Notes: generated from the letters alone by a model not told the origin. 8,409 nucleotides of DNA from Verrucomicrobiota bacterium (GCA_009885905.1 VFJU01000474.1:1-8409); one strand, 5' to 3'; shown: positions 1-7,915, numbered from the stretch's first letter. Numbers and translations: made by a program.

Positions 1-283
1 CGTATTCACCTGTTAGAAGCGAGTAGCGCGACGGCGTGCAAGTCGCGGAGGGGGCATATGCTTGGGTGAAACGAACGCCGTCCGCCGCGAGTCGGTCGAT
101 GTTAGGCGTCTTGATTTTCGTCGCGCCGGCAGAGCTGAGATCGCCGGGGCCGAGGTCGTCGGCCATGATGACGATGATGTTAGGTTTGGCCTCAGGCTCG
201 GCAGCAGAGAGCGGCACCAGCGGCACCAGCGGCAGCAGCGGCAGCAGCAGGGTGACGAGACAGGCGTTTAAAGGGTGTCGCAT
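1..283 (-). CDS. Secreted sulfatase, Cys-type, 3'-truncated by window edge
   Basis: This is the N-terminal 94 residues of a sulfatase; the rest lies beyond base 1. The ATG at 283-281 is followed by a signal peptide with a hydrophobic core of Leu-Pro and Val-Pro steps (residues 12-25), ending near SAA at 26-28. Then come KPNIIVIMADD, with the metal-binding Asp pair at 42-43, and KTPNIDRLA at 59-67. The sulfatase signature CTPSR follows, with Cys82, the residue that maturation enzymes convert to formylglycine in this family, and Arg86. The segment SRYSLLTGEY resembles arylsulfatase A and N-acetylgalactosamine-6-sulfatase relatives, so it should hydrolyse sulfate esters outside the cytoplasm; the substrate is not deducible. 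It begins 22 bases after the upstream sulfatase stop, consistent with one operon. No Shine-Dalgarno sequence is visible. The signal peptide is encoded by a 9-base tandem repeat. Confidence 0.9.
   Translation of the reverse strand, partial: MRHPLNACLVTLLLPLLPLVPLVPLSAAEPEAKPNIIVIMADDLGPGDLSSAGATKIKTPNIDRLAADGVRFTQAYAPSATCTPSRYSLLTGEY
211..250 (-). repeat. 9-base tandem repeat coding for a signal-peptide core
   Basis: About 4.4 copies of a 9-base unit lie head to tail. On the plus strand there are two copies of GCGGCACCA, then two of GCGGCAGCA, then GCAG. In the minus-strand gene this reads as Leu-Leu-Pro twice and Leu-Val-Pro twice (residues 12-25 of the truncated sulfatase). Because the unit is three codons, copy-number changes would keep the frame and only lengthen or shorten the hydrophobic core of the signal peptide. 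Confidence 0.85.
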
Positions 284-305
284 GGGTTAGGTATTCTTTG
301 TAAAG

Positions 306-1766
306 TTATGGCTTTGGGTTTTCCTCGTTCAGTAGTTCAGGGAGCGACGACTTCTTGCCTTTCTTCTCGATTTTTTTCTTCCCCTTCTCGGATTGTTCCG
401 GTGCATCGTAGTGCGGCGATGGCGTGTGCTCCGCCAGCATGATGGCTTCGATTTTTTTGACGATCTCCGGATGGGCGGCGGCGATGTCCTGCTTTTCGGC
501 TGGATCCGCTTTCAGGTCGTAAAGTTCGAGCGGGGCTTTGGTGCCGAGCCGGTAACCTTTCCAGTCGCCCATGCGTAGTGATTGTTGGAAATAGGGTTCG
601 TAGATTTCGAAATACAGCGAGTCGTGCTGCTTCGCTTGTTTCTGACCGAGCAGCGTTGGCAGAATGGAGATGCCATCGATTCCGGAAGGCTGGGGAACTC
701 CAGCAAGGTCGGCCGCGGTCGGCATGAAATCGACGGAGGTGGTGAGCACGTCGCTGGTCGTGCCCGGTGCGATCTTGCCCGGCATGCGGGCGATGAATGG
801 TGCACGGATCCCGCCTTCGTAAAGCATCCGCTTGAAGCCGCGCAGTCCTCCCGTGCTCTTGAGCGGTTCAATGCATTCATCGTTGGCGCCGTTGTCGGAA
901 CTGAAGATCACCAGCGTGTTGTCGTCGATGCCGAGGTCTTTCAGTTTCTGCATCAAGCGACCGACGTCCTTGTCAACGAGCGCGACCATCGCGGCGTAAT
1001 TTCTCATTTCCTCCGACCAAGGTTTCTCTGAAAACGGGGCATTGTCCGGGATGACCCATTCATCGTGCGGCGGAGTCCAGGCCGCGTAACAAAAGAACGG
1101 GCGATCCTTGTTTTCCTCGATGAACTTGAGGGTCTCATTGGCGATGTGGGTATGCGAGTAATCCTCCCAAGTGTGCTTGCCCGATTGCTGATAGGGCACG
1201 TTCGTGCTATTGCGGACCAAATAGTCCGTGTAGTAATCGTGGGCGTGTTTCTGGTCGTAGTAGCCGAAGAACACGTCAAAGCCTTGCTTCTCCGCCACGC
1301 CGGTGGTGTTAGGATTACCCAATCCCCATTTGCCGAAACCACCCGTCGCGTAACCGGCGTCGTGCAGCAAGCGCGCCACGGTGGCTTGTCCGGCGGGAAG
1401 GGAGAGCAGGCCGTCCTTGCTCTGGTTGGCACGACGCAGCACGTGTCCCGTATGCTGGCCGGTCATGAGCACACAACGTGACGGTGCACAGACGGCGCTG
1501 CCGCTGTAGGCATGGGTGAACTTCATGCCCTCTGCAGCCAGACGGTCGATGTTAGGCGTGGTGCCATAGCTGCAACCATAGGCCGAGAAATCGCCAATCC
1601 CAGCGTCATCGACGAGGATGAAAACGATGTTAGGTTTCTTGTCCGCCTGGGGCGACGCATCAGCGGCGGGCGATGTGGCGGGTAGTAATCCGAGCATTAC
1701 TGCTAGAAATGTCCCGCGTCTTTTGATGGATTTCATGTTCGTTCTTTTATTTTTAGTGAGGCTCAT
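306..1766 (-). CDS. Secreted sulfatase, arylsulfatase A-like, Cys-type
   Basis: This is a complete sulfatase of 486 aa, a usual length for the family. It should hydrolyse sulfate esters in the periplasm or outside the cell. Residues 14-35 look like a signal peptide. The Asp pair at 53-54 lies in [11 protein letters not shown]. The signature CAPSR carries Cys93, the formylglycine position in this family, and Arg97. GKWGLG holds Lys146, TPPHDEW holds His234, and SSDNG holds the metal ligands Asp291 and Asn292. [11 protein letters not shown] supplies the conserved late Lys at 312. All expected catalytic elements are present. The C terminus carries a strongly basic Lys-rich tail (residues 461-472). 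The start at 1766 overlaps the upstream sulfatase stop as ATGA, suggesting translational coupling; AAGGA lies only 3 bases before it. The ATG at 1736 (residue 11) would give a more typical signal peptide and is a real alternative start. Substrate unknown. Confidence 0.93.
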   Translation of the reverse strand: MSLTKNKRTNMKSIKRRGTFLAVMLGLLPATSPAADASPQADKKPNIVFILVDDAGIGDFSAYGCSYGTTPNIDRLAAEGMKFTHAYSGSAVCAPSRCVLMTGQHTGHVLRRANQSKDGLLSLPAGQATVARLLHDAGYATGGFGKWGLGNPNTTGVAEKQGFDVFFGYYDQKHAHDYYTDYLVRNSTNVPYQQSGKHTWEDYSHTHIANETLKFIEENKDRPFFCYAAWTPPHDEWVIPDNAPFSEKPWSEEMRNYAAMVALVDKDVGRLMQKLKDLGIDDNTLVIFSSDNGANDECIEPLKSTGGLRGFKRMLYEGGIRAPFIARMPGKIAPGTTSDVLTTSVDFMPTAADLAGVPQPSGIDGISILPTLLGQKQAKQHDSLYFEIYEPYFQQSLRMGDWKGYRLGTKAPLELYDLKADPAEKQDIAAAHPEIVKKIEAIMLAEHTPSPHYDAPEQSEKGKKKIEKKGKKSSLPELLNEENPKP

Positions 1767-3328
1767 TCTTCCTTGGCCGCTTCGATTTTTTCGCCGCGCA
1801 TGATGCGGTCATAAAAGTTGCGCTTTTCGGCAAAGCCGTAGGGGTATTCGTCGTAAATGTGCCCGTTTTCTAACATGCGTGGATCTCCTTGTTGCTTGAG
1901 CTCGGCGAAAAGTTGCTTCTGGAGTTCGGCAAACGACATCGTTGCGGCCAGATTATTCATGCAATCCGGATCGCTGCGCAAATCAAACAACTGGTCGGCA
2001 GGTAGTTTTCCAAATGAAGCGTCAAAGAAGTGCTTGAGGTCGGGCTTCTTCTCCGTTTCGAGCACGGCGGTCTTGGTCGGGCTTTCGTCGGTGTCCTTGT
2101 AGCCAGTCTCCGCGACCCCGCCGGGCCCGCGATCGGGTTCGAAGTTGTGCAGATAGAGCATGCTGTTCTTCACGATGCCGCGGATCGGATAGCCTTCGTC
2201 GTTAGGTCGCCCGACATCGTTGCGTTCCTTAGCGAGGAGGACGTGATCGCGTTCCGGAATCACACGGCCGGACTTGTCTGATTTAAAAATTTCCGTTAGG
2301 CTCCGGCCTGTCGTCGGGGCCATGCCAGACTCGCTCTGGGTGACGCCAGCGACCTCAAGAAATGTCGGTGCGAAATCAATGAAGCTCACATAGTCATCCA
2401 CCACGCGGCCCGGTTTGGCGATGCCCTTCGGCCACATGATGGCGAGCGGCAAGTGGTCGGAGTTGTTATAGGCGTACCCTTTGCAATGCGGAAACGGCAT
2501 GCCGTTGTCGGACGTTACGACGACGATGGTATTTTCTAACATCCCTCGCTTTTCTAACTCCTCGAGCATGCGGCTCAGATGGAGATCGTAATTCTCCACC
2601 TCGAATGCGTAGTCCAGCATGTCGTTGCGCACCTCTTCGGTATCCGGCCAGCAGGTTGGCACGCGATCGATGTCGGAGGTCTTCCTACCGCCCTTGGCAA
2701 CGCCCGAGCCATACTCGTAGCCGCGATGAGGTTCATGGCCACCATACCAGAACGACCACGGTTGGTCCTTGGGAGCAGCATCGAGGAAGTCGTTAAAATT
2801 CCCTGCGTAATCGGCGGGTGATATTCCTTTGGTGATCCGCGACGGAAACTTTCTGGTGCTGAAAGGCTTGCCAGCCATCTCACGGTTTTTGCCGGCGGCA
2901 TCTTTGGCGATGCCTGGTCCCCATCCCTTGCCGGTCATGCCAGCAAAGTAGCCGTGCTCGCCCAGCGCTTCCTGGAATGACTTGAACTCCGCTGGAAAAA
3001 CCGACCAGTGGTTGCCCGCCTCCTTGAGTTGCCACGGATTACGACCGGTGATGATGCTGGCCCGCGACGGCGAGCATTTTCCGTTAGGCGTGTAGGCATT
3101 GTTAAACAGAATTCCATCGCGAGCCACGCGATCCATCGCGGGAGTCTTGATCCAATTGCAGCCATAGGCACCGGCGTGGCCATACGACCAGTCGTCCGCA
3201 ATGGCGAAGAGGATGTTAGGTTTCGACGAGGCGGTGGAGGCCGGGGTGCTCACCCTTGGGGAGTCGTTCTCAGCCATCACTGGGAAAACCAGCGCGAGGA
3301 TTGATGTTAGGGCAAGTAGAGTTTTCAC
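1763..3328 (-). CDS. Secreted sulfatase, heparan N-sulfatase (sulfamidase)-like
   Basis: This is a complete 521-residue sulfatase that starts at GTG. Residues 1-19 are a signal peptide ending at [14 protein letters not shown] has the metal-binding Asp pair at 45-46. The signature CSPSR has Cys85, converted to formylglycine in this family, and Arg89. SDNG supplies Asp274 and Asn275. Instead of the common GKWHLG it has GKGWGPG (Lys134). It also has [12 protein letters not shown] (His198 and His201), [21 protein letters not shown] and IMWPKGI. From memory, these are hallmarks of the sulfamidase/heparan-sulfatase branch common in Planctomycetes and Verrucomicrobia. The likely action is cleavage of N- or O-sulfate from sulfated glycans outside the cytoplasm; the exact bond is inferred. 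The gene begins 12 bases after the upstream exported-protein gene and overlaps the next sulfatase by 4 bases, so operonic expression is likely. The second codons onward (GTG AAA ACT) give a normal signal-peptide start. Confidence 0.92.
   Translation of the reverse strand: MKTLLALTSILALVFPVMAENDSPRVSTPASTASSKPNILFAIADDWSYGHAGAYGCNWIKTPAMDRVARDGILFNNAYTPNGKCSPSRASIITGRNPWQLKEAGNHWSVFPAEFKSFQEALGEHGYFAGMTGKGWGPGIAKDAAGKNREMAGKPFSTRKFPSRITKGISPADYAGNFNDFLDAAPKDQPWSFWYGGHEPHRGYEYGSGVAKGGRKTSDIDRVPTCWPDTEEVRNDMLDYAFEVENYDLHLSRMLEELEKRGMLENTIVVVTSDNGMPFPHCKGYAYNNSDHLPLAIMWPKGIAKPGRVVDDYVSFIDFAPTFLEVAGVTQSESGMAPTTGRSLTEIFKSDKSGRVIPERDHVLLAKERNDVGRPNDEGYPIRGIVKNSMLYLHNFEPDRGPGGVAETGYKDTDESPTKTAVLETEKKPDLKHFFDASFGKLPADQLFDLRSDPDCMNNLAATMSFAELQKQLFAELKQQGDPRMLENGHIYDEYPYGFAEKRNFYDRIMRGEKIEAAKEE
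1770..1774 (-). promoter_or_regulatory. Shine-Dalgarno-like AAGGA before the coupled sulfatase start
   Basis: AAGGA lies 3 bases upstream of the ATG at 1766-1764, inside the last codons of the preceding sulfatase gene. The spacing is shorter than ideal. Together with the ATGA stop/start overlap it favours re-initiation at 1766. The short spacing also leaves room for the internal ATG at 1736. Confidence 0.35.
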
Positions 3329-3340
3329 TTAAACTCGGTG

Positions 3341-4021
3341 TCAGAGCGAAACGTCAACCGCATGAAGCGTGAGACGGGAACTTGCGGGATCGGGGTAAAT
3401 GAAGAACAAGCCCCGCGTCGTGTCGTAGAGCGGCCAGTTGGCGGAGAAGAACGGCTTCCATGTTTCCTCTTTTCGATAGTAGAGATCTGCATGGCATAGA
3501 TTCCCACCTTTGTCCGCCTTCGGAGAGATGATTCGCTGGGCACCGGGTTTGACGGAGAATTTCACCCCGCCGACTTCGGCAGCGAATTCTTCCCGCGCCA
3601 AGTTAAAAAAAAGCAGCATCCTGTCACCGAATTGGCTCTTGAAATCCAGCGGAATGACCTTGAAGCCCTCCGCATCAGACGGGCCTTTGCGGAAAAGCAG
3701 AATCAGTTGATGAGAAGATGCCAGTGAGGGGGCTGTGCCAAAAACGTTGAACTGGGGTTTGCCGTCTTTTTCCGGGCCGGACTTGCCAACGGTCCAGGAT
3801 GCGCCGCGAGGAACCTGATAGGGATCAGAGGGTAAATCCGAGGGGATCTCGATCACGAGAGTTTTTCCCTCACCGAGCAGCAACTCGATCGGCTTCGGAT
3901 CGGCCACCGGAGGAAACGAGACGAACTGCACGGTTGCGCTGGCAGCGACTTGGGCGTGGCTGGATTGCAGCATGGCCGCGAGGGTCAATACGACGAGAGG
4001 AAAACGGAATGGATGGCACAT
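3341..4021 (-). CDS. Exported protein of unknown function, 226 aa
   Basis: I do not recognise a named family. The protein starts with a clear signal peptide (basic and hydrophobic residues 6-18, probable cleavage after SSHA at residue 23). The mature part is about 200 residues, predicted to be mostly beta strand, with no membrane segment and only one Cys (176). Two similar-sized halves can be seen. The first runs roughly 28-120, with LVIEIPSDLP and HQLILLF. The second runs roughly 121-226, with MLLFFNLA, VGGVKFSVKPG, CHADLYYRK, GLFFIYPDP and RLTLHAVDV. No catalytic motif is apparent. It lies 33 bases after the Verru_Chthon protein A gene and 12 bases before a sulfatase, so it probably belongs to the same transcript. 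It may be a periplasmic partner of the pseudopilin-like protein; that is inference from position. The start ATG at 4021 has no visible Shine-Dalgarno sequence. Confidence 0.85.
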   Translation of the reverse strand: MCHPFRFPLVVLTLAAMLQSSHAQVAASATVQFVSFPPVADPKPIELLLGEGKTLVIEIPSDLPSDPYQVPRGASWTVGKSGPEKDGKPQFNVFGTAPSLASSHQLILLFRKGPSDAEGFKVIPLDFKSQFGDRMLLFFNLAREEFAAEVGGVKFSVKPGAQRIISPKADKGGNLCHADLYYRKEETWKPFFSANWPLYDTTRGLFFIYPDPASSRLTLHAVDVSL

Positions 4022-4054
4022 GGGTGGATGATTGGGAGACTTGCGGGGACCACT

Positions 4055-7000
4055 TCAAACTTCGGATTCGCTCAGGAAGCGCAGGCTCACGATCTGGAAC
4101 TTGCGACCGAATGTCTGGTTGATCGGCGTTTTAAGATCGCTTTGTTTGAGATGGGACAGGTCCTTTTCGGATAGATATTCCGGTACCCGTTGCACCACTG
4201 CCTCGCACCAGGCCCTTGCCTGAACGTTGCCGTTGGCGTCCAGCGCGTCGCCGTAAGTGCGGATGATAAAGGTGTCCCCCCGCGGCGCAAGGAGCTCGGC
4301 GCAACTGCGGAGCACATCGGCTTGGTCCACATAGGCGGCGCTTCCATAGGCGATAGGACCTTCAAGAGCCTCCCGGAAGGCGGGATTCATCCCGGCGGTA
4401 TCGCTGGAACTGATCTGGCGGTCGGCACTGCGAAATCCAGAGTTGATCGAAACCGCAGGGTCGTCGAGGGCGGCTTGGAGGGCGCCCTTGAGCGAAAGGT
4501 CCCTCTTGCTGGAATCGAGACGGCGGTTGACGAACTCGGAGAGCGAGAGGAAGGGGCCGCGGAGCTTGACCTGCTTGACCATCGCGGTGGCAAGCTCGTT
4601 GATCTCATTGTCGGTGAGTTGCCGCCAGTCCGCCCATTGGCTGCCTTCCGCCGCATCAGTCGGACTTCCCTGATAGGGTCGGCCGTTGGGCAGGGAGAAT
4701 GACGAGACAGGCACACCGACGGTTTTCGTTTCGTTAGATGCGGCTGGGTCAGGGTAGGTGTAGAGCTTCACCGCGTTGTCGGTCAGGGACCGGCTCATGC
4801 CGAGGTAGGCGATTTTCTTATCCTTGAGGCTCGAAAAGAAGATCTTCCAAGCCGCCACCGAAGTGGAGTTGACGTTGAAGGCACCTTGAACCATCAGGCG
4901 GGATGCGATCTGATCGGCAAAGCCATCGGTCGCCTGGTTAGCGGTGGTGACGAGCTGGTTTAGCTTGGCCTTGTCGAAGTCCTTGAGGTAGGGCGTCATG
5001 CGCCGGTTGGGCAGAGGCTTCTGATTGAAAAAGAATCCTTCGGCGACTTGCGATGCAGTGGAAGTGCTCTCGAAGATCTGGGTGTTAGCCGGGGTGATGG
5101 ACGAGAAGAAGTAGTCGTCCCACAATGCCTTGTTCGCGAGATAAGAATGGTCTGCGAAGGCCACGCTCTTGCCAGCTCCAGCGAGGATCTCTCGGGTCCA
5201 TGTGCCATTGGCTTCATCCGGCCTTAAATACGGATGGGCGTAGGAGTTGCCGATCGCCTGCAGCGTGTGGGGAAAGAGTCCGCCGTTACCGCTGGCAGTG
5301 GTCTTTTGGAAGTTGGTGGTGAAATCCGCCGGTTTGCGTCCGAGCTCCGCCCTGGCGATGCTGAATCCGCCGAGCTGGGCATGGCTGAGGGCGGCGATCG
5401 AAATGGGCGGGACGACGGGAACCTCCTGCTGAACCACATTGGTGTAGCCCGTCGCCGAGGTATAGCCACCACCATAATAGCCTTTCCCATCCCTGCCCGT
5501 TTGAGAGAGCGTCGATAAACCACCGCGAGCCTCCGCCACCGACCAGTTCCAGCCATTTTGATAGAGCGAATCGGGCTCGATACCGTCAATGAATGAGCCC
5601 CCGGTGATGGCTGAGGAGTGGAGGAACGGCCGACTTACAAACTGGCGGCCGCCGGCTTTTGTCTCACCACCCGCCGCAAGGGTAAACTGGAGGAAGGCAG
5701 AGCGGCGCTCGGGAACTTGTGTGCTATTTTTGATCAAGGTGCTGCCCTTTATGTCAGTGCCAAAGTCGATGTCTTTCCCCCCCGGAAAACCCTTGACCAT
5801 CAATTTGGTGTTGAAATCCTGCGCTTTCGCGGGGTCGGTAGACATGCGGCTGCTGAGCTGATACTGGCGACACATCGCTTCCTCGCTCGACTTGCTCATC
5901 ACGGATTGGCGCATGAAGAACTCAAAGGCGTTGTTGCCTTCGCTGAGCTGGGAGCTGCTATCGGCGGCAGTGATCTTGACTGAAATCTTGTCTGCGGCTT
6001 TAAAAGTCAGGGCGTGGTCTTTTCCGTCCTTGTGGTAGTTCTTGGATTCCTTCGAGGGGGGAGTCTTATCCAGCTCAAACTGCTCTTTCGTCGCGGAACG
6101 CGGCATTTTGAGGAATTGATTCGGGTCATAGTCGGGAACAACTTCCAGATTCGGATCAAAGGTGGAGGGGTCCTTTAAGCTGACGATGCTGGCGTTGGGC
6201 GAGAGCGAGAACACGCGGACTTCACCGGGCTGAAACGCGATCGAGCGGTTCCCTGAGAAGAAAAGCGTGAATGCGCTGCTGGCATTTCCCACGATGTCGC
6301 CCAAAGAAACTCCGTTTCCGGGGAGCACCGTGCCGTTCTTCCTCCATTGCAAAGAAAGCGGAAGGTTGAACAGGCGCAACAGACTGGCGGACTGCGCCGG
6401 GTTGCTGCTGTAGTTCATGATGAGAGGCACATTGTAGGGATTCCAGAGTGTCACTGAGGGAGTGATCCCGACATGCAGCATGTGGGTGTCGGTATTCAGC
6501 ACAGCAGGCGGTGTGGTGATGGGGCGGGGTTTGGCGATCAGGCTCAACTCGAACTGAACCCGGATCGGCACGGGCATCCGGTAGAGGTTGCTGTATTCCT
6601 CGCGGAAGTCGACGATGGAGCTGAGATCCGGAGCGGTAACCTGTATTCCACGGGCAAGAACATTCGAGTTGTATAGCGTGCCGTTGCTCCGGTAGAGCTG
6701 ATAGTATGCTGCAAGGTCCTGAATAGGCACGGATTCCTGACCGAAGCGGTAAAGCATCGAGTCATCACTGGTTTCGGCCGTGGAGATGGAGCGCTCGAGA
6801 AGGGTACTTAAGTCGCGCTTGAGGCCGCCTTCCCTTACGTCCGAAAGCACCTGATAGGAGTATGGCGTGATGGTATGGAAGTTCTTGGAAGGGGTGGATT
6901 TCCCACCACCATTGGTCAAAAAGGCAAGGCTCTGGAGCGAGGGCGTTAGGGTGATTTGTCGTTGATCGATGTTGTCACTTCCATCCACTTTGTCGGTATT

Positions 7001-7909
7001 GCTCAATTTCTCCATGCCATCGACACTGGTGGTGCCCGTGGAACCCGGTGCTTGATGGCGGAAAATCCTGTCTGCAAGGGTGAATTTCTCGCTGAGGGCG
7101 TAGGAGTCGCCGACGATGCGGGCTTTCTGACTCTCATCGCCCACCCACCAGCCGTAACGACCGGTGACGGAGGAGCCCGCCTTCGAAGCCACCGGGATCA
7201 GCCGAGCGTTGACAAAATCTTTGGGATCGCTGGCGGTGCCTAAAGAACCCTTACCCACCAGACGGACCGCGGTGGAGGTCTTGATGGGCGAGGATATCCC
7301 GTCGAGGGCGAGATTGCGGGCGGTGGAGATATCGCCGGCTTCGTTCGGCGAGAGTGAGACGAGCCATGAACGGAAGTGGTCTTTGCGATTCGCCTCATAG
7401 GTGGCGGCCATCCCGCTATTCGCAGCCCCATCGATGGTGCGGTGTTCACTCGTCGGATCCACGCTTTTACCAGCACCTGCTTTCCAAGAGTTCCACGCAC
7501 CCATCCAGTGAGGATGGGTCACCGCAGCGGTGTCGAGAATCGCCCCGTCCGCCGAGATCCGCTGGTCCGGGCCCATCTGGGCTTGCAGCTCGCCGATCGC
7601 CAGCATCATGGCAAGGCGTGCGTTCGCGCGCGCTTGTTGCACTGCCGAACTCTGGCCTGAAGTTCGCAGCGATACGGCACTGATACTGAGCAATCCCACC
7701 GCAATCACGGTCAGTAAAATCATTAACGAGAGCGTAACGATCAAGGCGAAACCAGACTTCCATGAAGTTCTCGGGGTTCCTAAGCCAGCCCCGAAAGCAC
7801 GGGAGCCATTTGCTGAGTGTGTCATGGATTGATTGCGCGATTGGCTTTTGAATTCACAGCTCGAAGCTGGTAAGGGCCGGCGGATTTCCCGATGCAATTG
7901 TGACTTCAT
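4055..7909 (-). CDS. Verru_Chthon cassette protein A (giant pseudopilin-like)
   Basis: This 1284-residue protein matches what I know of the Verru_Chthon cassette protein A family (TIGR02600). The hydrophobic segment at 54-77 begins SGFALIVTLSLMILLTVIAV, followed by QQARANARLAMMLAIGELQ and GPDQRISA at 113-120. Other family-like stretches are HWMGAWNSW (134-142), FRSWLVSL (179-186) and RYGWWVGDESQKARI (251-265). The C-terminal block is GDTFIIRTYGDA to AWCEAVVQR (1211-1241). The Gly53-Phe54 step followed by a hydrophobic stretch lacking Glu at position 5 resembles prepilin leaders of the GspK/PilX tip-pseudopilin class. The segment RGPFLSLSEFVNRRL near 1117-1131 also recalls GspK-type helical motifs. 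The bulk should lie outside the inner membrane. Function is unproven. The usual cassette partners B, C and D are not in the window. A start at Met29 (7825) is possible, but only 7909 has a ribosome binding site. It heads the probable operon. Confidence 0.9.
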   Translation of the reverse strand: MKSQLHREIRRPLPASSCEFKSQSRNQSMTHSANGSRAFGAGLGTPRTSWKSGFALIVTLSLMILLTVIAVGLLSISAVSLRTSGQSSAVQQARANARLAMMLAIGELQAQMGPDQRISADGAILDTAAVTHPHWMGAWNSWKAGAGKSVDPTSEHRTIDGAANSGMAATYEANRKDHFRSWLVSLSPNEAGDISTARNLALDGISSPIKTSTAVRLVGKGSLGTASDPKDFVNARLIPVASKAGSSVTGRYGWWVGDESQKARIVGDSYALSEKFTLADRIFRHQAPGSTGTTSVDGMEKLSNTDKVDGSDNIDQRQITLTPSLQSLAFLTNGGGKSTPSKNFHTITPYSYQVLSDVREGGLKRDLSTLLERSISTAETSDDSMLYRFGQESVPIQDLAAYYQLYRSNGTLYNSNVLARGIQVTAPDLSSIVDFREEYSNLYRMPVPIRVQFELSLIAKPRPITTPPAVLNTDTHMLHVGITPSVTLWNPYNVPLIMNYSSNPAQSASLLRLFNLPLSLQWRKNGTVLPGNGVSLGDIVGNASSAFTLFFSGNRSIAFQPGEVRVFSLSPNASIVSLKDPSTFDPNLEVVPDYDPNQFLKMPRSATKEQFELDKTPPSKESKNYHKDGKDHALTFKAADKISVKITAADSSSQLSEGNNAFEFFMRQSVMSKSSEEAMCRQYQLSSRMSTDPAKAQDFNTKLMVKGFPGGKDIDFGTDIKGSTLIKNSTQVPERRSAFLQFTLAAGGETKAGGRQFVSRPFLHSSAITGGSFIDGIEPDSLYQNGWNWSVAEARGGLSTLSQTGRDGKGYYGGGYTSATGYTNVVQQEVPVVPPISIAALSHAQLGGFSIARAELGRKPADFTTNFQKTTASGNGGLFPHTLQAIGNSYAHPYLRPDEANGTWTREILAGAGKSVAFADHSYLANKALWDDYFFSSITPANTQIFESTSTASQVAEGFFFNQKPLPNRRMTPYLKDFDKAKLNQLVTTANQATDGFADQIASRLMVQGAFNVNSTSVAAWKIFFSSLKDKKIAYLGMSRSLTDNAVKLYTYPDPAASNETKTVGVPVSSFSLPNGRPYQGSPTDAAEGSQWADWRQLTDNEINELATAMVKQVKLRGPFLSLSEFVNRRLDSSKRDLSLKGALQAALDDPAVSINSGFRSADRQISSSDTAGMNPAFREALEGPIAYGSAAYVDQADVLRSCAELLAPRGDTFIIRTYGDALDANGNVQARAWCEAVVQRVPEYLSEKDLSHLKQSDLKTPINQTFGRKFQIVSLRFLSESEV

Positions 7910-7915
7910 ATGTAT

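Larger units (their letters stand above)
12..3310. other. Cluster of CTAAC/GTTAG pentamers in the sulfatase genes
   Basis: By eye I find GTTAG on the plus strand beginning at 12, 101, 179, 286, 1308, 1551, 1629, 2201, 2295, 3083, 3215 and 3306, and CTAAC at 1870, 2536 and 2554: 15 copies in about 3.3 kb. The remaining 5.1 kb has only four (4733, 4937, 5084, 6945). Most are the hexamer GTTAGG. Among all TTAG or CTAA tetramers in the window, 19 of 24 extend to GTTAG or CTAAC. The copies fall in several reading frames and both orientations, with one (286) in the short intergenic gap. Meaning unknown. Confidence 0.5.

Noticed and set aside
211..250. CRISPR-like array
   Set aside because: The 9-base units are contiguous with no spacers, and they are coding.
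36..290. Plus-strand open frames of 69-84 codons over the left edge
   Set aside because: They are the antisense of a clear sulfatase N terminus; their low-complexity Gly-Ser/Gln-Arg stretches are just the 9-base repeat read in other frames.
582..1481. Plus-strand open frames of 138-149 codons inside the second sulfatase
   Set aside because: They lie wholly within a gene with intact catalytic motifs on the other strand and show no domain or ribosome site; such antisense frames are expected in GC-rich DNA.
12..3310. CTAAC copies as intron branch points
   Set aside because: CTAAC resembles a eukaryotic branch point, but the reading frames run through every coding copy uninterrupted and give complete conserved proteins, so no splicing is implied.
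4190..4702. Plus-strand open frame of 170 codons
   Set aside because: It is antisense to the conserved C-terminal region of Verru_Chthon protein A, with no recognisable motif.
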